DNA from: 4572-123 sp002084545
GTDB lineage: Bacteria > Desulfobacterota > Desulfobacteria > Desulfobacterales > 4572-123
Assembly (NCBI GenBank): GCA_029939715.1
Contig: JAOZSJ010000072.1
Coordinates: 1-18,027, forward strand
Direction: 5' to 3'
Length of the DNA stretch: 18,027 nt
The notes beneath the pieces were generated by a model, which searched no databases, was not told where the DNA came from, and saw only the letters and a list, made by a program, of their open reading frames with translations. Shown here in pieces: positions 13,630 through 18,027 of this stretch (its first letter is position 1; each line of letters starts with the position of its first letter). The translations under genes were made by a program, and so were the position numbers.

Positions 13630-15624
13630 ATGTCAATATTTAAAATAAAATCCGACTTTACGCCCAAAGGAGATCAGCCATCAGCCATAAAGACCCTGAC
13701 CATGGGTCTGGAAGAAAAAAAAAAGCATCAGGTTCTTTTGGGGGTAACCGGGTCAGGCAAAACATTTACCATGGCCCATGTAATTGCCGGGTTAAACCGG
13801 CCCGCCCTGGTTATGGCCCCCAACAAAACCCTTGCCGCCCAGCTTTACAATGAATTCCGCGGGCTTTTTCCGGAAAATGCGGTTGAATATTTTGTAAGCT
13901 ATTATGACTATTATCAGCCCGAAGCCTATATTCCTTCCAGCGATACTTATATTCAAAAAGATTCATCCCTGAACGAAATGATCGACAAAATGCGTCATTC
14001 GGCTACACGTTCCGTCCTTTCAAGAAGGGATGTCATCGTAGTGGCCAGTGTATCCTGCATTTTCGGACTGGGAGCACCCGAAGATTATCTCGGCATGCGA
14101 ATCGATCTTGAAAACGATCAGGAACTCTCCCGCGAACGCCTGCTCTCCGATCTTGTCCGCATGCATTATGACCGCAATGATATCGATTTTCACAGGGGGG
14201 TTTTCAGGGTGCGGGGGGATTGTGTTGATATTTTTCCAGCTTATGAAGAAAATACCGCCATCCGGCTTGAGTTTTTCGGAGATCAGATCGATATGATCAC
14301 GGAAATAGACCCGCTCCGGGGAACCGCGAAAAGAAGATTAAACAGGATAACACTGTTCCCGGCCAGCCATTACGTAACCAGACAGCAGACCAGGCAGCGG
14401 GCCACAAAAACCATTATTGCCGAACTAAAGGAGAGGCTTGATTTTTTCAGAGACAACAATCAGCTTGTAGAGGCCCAGCGAATTGAAGAAAGGACAAATT
14501 TCGATCTGGAAATGATGCAGGAGATCGGATATTGTACAGGTATTGAAAACTACTCCCGCCATTTGACCGATCGCGCGCCGGGTGAGCCGCCGCCGACACT
14601 CATGGATTATTTTCCTGATGATTACCTGCTGTTTATAGATGAAAGCCATATTTCCGTCCCGCAGATTCGGGCCATGTATAAAGGAGACCGCTCGCGCAAG
14701 CAAACCCTGGTTCAATACGGTTTCAGACTTCCGTCGGCCCTTGACAACCGGCCCCTTAAATTTGATGAATTCGAGTCCAGGATAAATCAGGTAATATATA
14801 TTTCGGCAACGCCGAGTGATTACGAAATCGACCAGGGGAAAAATTCCATTGTTGAACAAATTGTGCGGCCCACGGGATTACTTGATCCCGCTATAGATAT
14901 CCGGCCTGCCAAAAATCAGGTTGATGACCTGCTTGAACAGATCCGGAAACGCATCGACAGAAATGAAAGAGTCCTGGTAACAACCCTGACAAAAAGAATG
15001 GCCGAAGATCTTACCGAGTATTATGAAGATCTCGGGCTCAAGGTGCGCTACCTGCATTCGGATATCAGTACGTTTGAACGCATGGATATTATTCAGGATC
15101 TCAGAACCGGGCTTTTTGACGTACTGGTGGGGATAAATCTTCTCCGGGAAGGGCTCGACCTGCCGGAAGTTACCCTGGTGGCGATTCTGGATGCCGACAA
15201 GGAAGGATTTCTGCGCTCCGCACGATCTTTGATTCAAACCTTTGGACGTGCTTCCCGCAATGTAAACGGCAAAGTTATCATGTACGCGGACAGAATAACC
15301 CCTTCCATGAAAAATGCTGTTGAAGAAACCGGTCGTCGTCGAAAAATTCAGCAGAAACATAACAAAGTCCATCATATTAAGCCTGAATCCATCCGGAAAG
15401 ATATCGTTCCTGTTTTTATGACCGGATATAATCAGACCGGGGAAAATGCTGAAATGATCGCGGAATCATTATCGGATTTTTCCTCCACGGATGATATCGA
15501 CAGCAAAATCAAGAAGCTTGAAAAAAAGATGGACCTCGCGGCCCGGGATCTTGAATTTGAAAGTGCGGCCCGGTTCAGGGACCGGATCGAGGCTTTAAAA
15601 AAATTGATGGTGTTTGAACTGTAA
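13630..15624 (+). CDS. uvrB: Excinuclease ABC subunit B
   Basis: A 664-residue UvrB, the helicase-like damage-verification subunit of nucleotide excision repair. It receives damaged DNA from UvrA and recruits UvrC. Walker A GVTGSGKT is at 38-45, the damage-probing beta-hairpin YYDYYQPEAY at 91-100, and DESH (Walker B) at 337-340. Motif V is around LLREGLDLPEV (504-514), motif VI QTFGRASRN at 536-544, and the C-terminal UVR motif at about 626-660 (LEKKMDLAARDLEFESAARFRD) binds UvrC. Full length and intact. An AGGGA Shine-Dalgarno precedes the ATG. uvrC follows after 11 bp. Confidence 0.98.
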   Translation: MSIFKIKSDFTPKGDQPSAIKTLTMGLEEKKKHQVLLGVTGSGKTFTMAHVIAGLNRPALVMAPNKTLAAQLYNEFRGLFPENAVEYFVSYYDYYQPEAYIPSSDTYIQKDSSLNEMIDKMRHSATRSVLSRRDVIVVASVSCIFGLGAPEDYLGMRIDLENDQELSRERLLSDLVRMHYDRNDIDFHRGVFRVRGDCVDIFPAYEENTAIRLEFFGDQIDMITEIDPLRGTAKRRLNRITLFPASHYVTRQQTRQRATKTIIAELKERLDFFRDNNQLVEAQRIEERTNFDLEMMQEIGYCTGIENYSRHLTDRAPGEPPPTLMDYFPDDYLLFIDESHISVPQIRAMYKGDRSRKQTLVQYGFRLPSALDNRPLKFDEFESRINQVIYISATPSDYEIDQGKNSIVEQIVRPTGLLDPAIDIRPAKNQVDDLLEQIRKRIDRNERVLVTTLTKRMAEDLTEYYEDLGLKVRYLHSDISTFERMDIIQDLRTGLFDVLVGINLLREGLDLPEVTLVAILDADKEGFLRSARSLIQTFGRASRNVNGKVIMYADRITPSMKNAVEETGRRRKIQQKHNKVHHIKPESIRKDIVPVFMTGYNQTGENAEMIAESLSDFSSTDDIDSKIKKLEKKMDLAARDLEFESAARFRDRIEALKKLMVFEL

Positions 15625-15635
15625 TTTTCTTTTCT

Positions 15636-17447
15636 ATGAAAAACCATTCTGAAAAACTATCCCTGATCGCCTCTGATCCGGGTGTCTATCTCATGCTGGA
15701 TGATGCCGGTGATATTATTTATGTCGGCAAGGCCCGCAATCTTAAAAAACGACTCTCCTCCTACTTCAAGAATCCTCAACGGCTGGACACCAAGACCCGG
15801 GTCCTTGTAAAAAAAATTGCCGATTTTGATACAATACTGACCGCAAGTGAAAAAGAAGCCCTGATTCTTGAATCTACTTTGATAAAGAAACACCGGCCCC
15901 GATATAATGTCATTCTAAAAGATGACAAACGCTATCCGGCCCTGTGTTTTGAGATGAACCATCCCTATCCCCGGCTGAGCATCGTCCGTAAAATTGAAAA
16001 TGACGGAAACCTCTATTTCGGACCCTTTTCATCGGCCAGGGCGGTTCGCAGCACGTTGAAAATCGTCAATAAAACCTTCAGGCTGCGAAAATGCAGCAAT
16101 CGCGGCTTTAAAACACGTACCCGCCCCTGCATTAATTTTCAGATGAAGAACTGCCTGGCGCCCTGCTGCATTGACATAAAAAAAGGGGTCTATGATGACA
16201 TGGTCCGGGAAGTGACCCTTTTTTTAAAAAGCAGAACCCGTGAACTGGCAGCAAAAATCAAGAAAGAAATGCTTGCAGCAGCAGAAACCAGGAACTTTGA
16301 AAAAGCGGCCGAACTTCGGGATAAAATGTTTGCCATTGAAAAAACCCTTGAAAAGCAGGTCGCGGTAACTACCGACCTCAAAGACCGGGATGTTGTAGGA
16401 ATAACTACGGCACCACAAGCTACCGCCGTCACACTGCTGACAGTCCGCGGCGGACATCTCCAGGGGGCCGGAAATTTTACCTTTTCAACAACCATGGCTA
16501 CCGATGCCGAAATAATCGGTTCATTTATCAAACAGTATTATGATAATAAAAATTTTATTCCGTCCGAGATCCTCACACCCGTGGCACTGGAAGATGCACG
16601 TTTGCTGGAGGAATGGTTTTTGGAACATAAAAATATAAGAATTAAAATTTTGCATCCCCGGCGTGGAGAAAAAGTTCGTCTGCTTGAAATGGCGCTGCAG
16701 AATGCCGAGTATCACCTTAAAAACCATATTGCCGACATTGCCGGCCGGAAAGAGCTGCTGACCAGACTGCAAAAACGTCTTTCAATGAATCGGTTGCCGC
16801 AACGAATTGAATGTTTTGATAATTCCAATTTATCCGGAACTCAGGCAGTATCGGGTATGGTAGTCTTTATTGACGGCAGAGCCAGCAAATCGGATTATCG
16901 CAAATATATCCTTCATTCCGTATCAGGCTCAGATGATTACGCAGGCATGGCCGAGGTGCTTGAAAGACGTTTTTGCCACGATAGTGAACCATATCCGGAT
17001 CTTCTCCTTATTGACGGCGGCAAGGGACAACTCGGCATTGCCCTGTCGGTCATCAGGAAATTTGGGTTGGAAAATCGTTTTTCACTAATTGGAATTGCAA
17101 AAAAAAATGAACAAAAAGGTGAAAATACCGATAAAATTTACAAACCGGGCCGTATGAATCCGATTAATTGGGGGCGGGAAGGGGATCTGCTGCTTTTTCT
17201 TCAAAAGGTCAGGGACGAAGCCCATCGATTTGCAATTACCTTTCATCGGCAGCGCAGATCCAAAGCATCCACGGGGTCCGTGCTCGATTCAATTCCAGGA
17301 ATCGGCAAAAAACGCAGGCGGGCAATGCTGAGGCATTTCGGAAGCCTGAAAAAAATAAAGGCAGCCACGCTCGAAGAATTGAGCGCGCTGCCCGAAATGA
17401 ATCAAAAAGCCGCCGAAGCCGTAATAACAGCCCTGGCTGCCGGATAA
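15636..17447 (+). CDS. uvrC: Excinuclease ABC subunit C
   Basis: A 603-residue dual nuclease that makes the 3' and 5' incisions in nucleotide excision repair. The N-terminal GIY-YIG nuclease spans about 14-95 (DPGVYLMLDDAG, IIYVGKARNLKKRL). A cysteine cluster, C153, C165, C173 and C177, matches the four cysteines proposed to bind an Fe-S cluster in E. coli UvrC. The UVR domain (about 204-239, RNFEKAAELRDKM) contacts UvrB. The RNase H-like 5' nuclease shows CFDNSNLSG (D395), LLLIDGGKGQL (D460) and DEAHRFAI (H530). Two C-terminal helix-hairpin-helix motifs (about 552-600, SIPGIGKKRRRAML) bind DNA. The ATG has no Shine-Dalgarno and lies 11 bp after the uvrB stop, so it probably depends on translation of uvrB. 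Its 3' end converges on the malate dehydrogenase gene with a 10-bp gap. Confidence 0.98.
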   Translation: MKNHSEKLSLIASDPGVYLMLDDAGDIIYVGKARNLKKRLSSYFKNPQRLDTKTRVLVKKIADFDTILTASEKEALILESTLIKKHRPRYNVILKDDKRYPALCFEMNHPYPRLSIVRKIENDGNLYFGPFSSARAVRSTLKIVNKTFRLRKCSNRGFKTRTRPCINFQMKNCLAPCCIDIKKGVYDDMVREVTLFLKSRTRELAAKIKKEMLAAAETRNFEKAAELRDKMFAIEKTLEKQVAVTTDLKDRDVVGITTAPQATAVTLLTVRGGHLQGAGNFTFSTTMATDAEIIGSFIKQYYDNKNFIPSEILTPVALEDARLLEEWFLEHKNIRIKILHPRRGEKVRLLEMALQNAEYHLKNHIADIAGRKELLTRLQKRLSMNRLPQRIECFDNSNLSGTQAVSGMVVFIDGRASKSDYRKYILHSVSGSDDYAGMAEVLERRFCHDSEPYPDLLLIDGGKGQLGIALSVIRKFGLENRFSLIGIAKKNEQKGENTDKIYKPGRMNPINWGREGDLLLFLQKVRDEAHRFAITFHRQRRSKASTGSVLDSIPGIGKKRRRAMLRHFGSLKKIKAATLEELSALPEMNQKAAEAVITALAAG

Positions 17448-17457
17448 TTCATCCTCC

Positions 17458-18027
17458 TTATTTTGCATCAAGTTTTTTCAAAGTATCCTTGAGCCCCTGC
17501 ACTGCGGCGGCTGATTTTTCCAATGCCGCTTTTTCCTCATCGGTAAGAACAATTTCAATCACTTTCTCAATACCCTTGGCACCGAGTTTGACCGGGACAC
17601 CTATGAACAGGCCATTAATATCATACTCGCCTTCAAGATAGGCTGCACAGGGAAGAATTTTTTTCTTATCCTTGAGAATTGATTCAGCCATTTCCACGGC
17701 CGCGGACGCAGGCGCATAATATGCACTGCCGGTTTTCAGCAAACTGACTATTTCAGCTCCGCCGTTTGCTGTTCTTTCCACAAGTGAATCAATTCTTTCA
17801 CGGGGCATCAGTTCCGTAATCGGTATACCGGCCACGGTGGAGTATCGTGGCAGTGGTACCATTGTATCTCCATGTCCGCCAAGGACAAACGCATGGGTGT
17901 TTTCAACGGAGACATCAAGTTCCATTGCAATAAATGCTCTGAATCGAGCGGAGTCGAGGACGCCGGCCATACCGATGACCCTGTTTTTTGGAAATCCACT
18001 GGCGTCATAGGCCACGTGGCACATGGC
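17458..18027 (-). CDS. mdh: Malate dehydrogenase, LDH-like type (partial, N-terminus outside window)
   Basis: The C-terminal roughly 190 residues of an NAD-dependent malate dehydrogenase, which interconverts malate and oxaloacetate in central carbon metabolism. Visible hallmarks are SGFPKNRVIGMAGVLDSARF, which starts the catalytic domain, and GGHGDTMVPL with the catalytic His. RTANGGAEIVSLLKTGSAYYAPA and the terminal VKLGAKGIEKVIEI strand and helix follow. These identify the LDH-like (type 3) MDH rather than the E. coli type; the VIGMAGVLDSARF stretch is characteristic. The NAD-binding Rossmann half lies beyond position 18027, so the frame is open at the window edge and the internal Met at 18024 is not the start. 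The stop codon faces uvrC, 10 bp away. Confidence 0.93.
   Translation of the reverse strand, partial: AMCHVAYDASGFPKNRVIGMAGVLDSARFRAFIAMELDVSVENTHAFVLGGHGDTMVPLPRYSTVAGIPITELMPRERIDSLVERTANGGAEIVSLLKTGSAYYAPASAAVEMAESILKDKKKILPCAAYLEGEYDINGLFIGVPVKLGAKGIEKVIEIVLTDEEKAALEKSAAAVQGLKDTLKKLDAK

Noticed and set aside
1..18027. CRISPR array, tRNA/rRNA genes, insertion sequences
   Set aside because: No regularly spaced direct repeats, no tRNA cloverleaf-like sequence, and no transposase or terminal inverted repeats were seen on reading both strands.

Overview
The window looks like chromosomal DNA of a Gram-negative bacterium. It encodes Sec signal peptides, one lipoprotein with a lipobox, and a predicted outer-membrane beta-barrel ending in Phe. 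It also has a MEP-pathway isoprenoid gene, a bacterial-type CysS, and an LDH-like malate dehydrogenase. Moderate GC, Hanks-type kinase signalling with a PEGA domain, and CsgG/TPR envelope proteins fit Desulfobacterota (Desulfobacterales-like deltaproteobacteria) best. That placement is inference from gene content and style, not from a database match.

Layout. (1) Positions 20-1793, minus strand: a Phd/YefM-YoeB toxin-antitoxin pair with its own promoter and a palindromic operator candidate. A metal-dependent amidohydrolase follows 11 bp downstream. This part is visibly AT-richer and Lys/Asn-rich. (2) 1794-2178: a 385-bp gap with ATYAGCY heptamer repeats. (3) 2179-4534, plus strand: a secreted CsgG-like/TPR protein with a Tyr-rich tail, then a predicted outer-membrane beta-barrel. 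(4) 4549-10191, minus strand, read from high to low coordinates: PP2C phosphatase, secreted trypsin-like protease, transmembrane Ser/Thr kinase with PEGA domain, exported redoxin-like/TPR/CsgG-like fusion, small CsgG-like lipoprotein. The genes are nearly contiguous and look like one operon. (5) 10192-10597: a divergent 406-bp control region with a good sigma-70-type promoter facing right and a 14-codon micro-ORF. (6) 10598-17447, plus strand: double-FHA protein, ispF, cysS, uvrB, uvrC. (7) 17458-18027, minus strand: the C-terminal 60% or so of malate dehydrogenase, cut by the window edge.

How the genes may work together. The centre (2179-11515) reads as an envelope-signalling module. A kinase with a periplasmic PEGA sensor, an opposing PP2C phosphatase and a phosphothreonine-reading FHA protein form a cytoplasmic write/erase/read set. 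They are encoded with a periplasmic protease, three proteins sharing a CsgG-type domain (one a lipoprotein, one fused to a redoxin fold that has lost its active-site cysteines) and a beta-barrel. My inference is that phosphorylation controls, or is controlled by, the state or assembly of an outer-membrane structure. I do not recognise this combination as a named system, and it is the most interesting part of the window. The flanking ispF-cysS-uvrB-uvrC genes are ordinary housekeeping genes. No rRNA, tRNA, CRISPR array, insertion sequence or convincing intrinsic terminator was seen.
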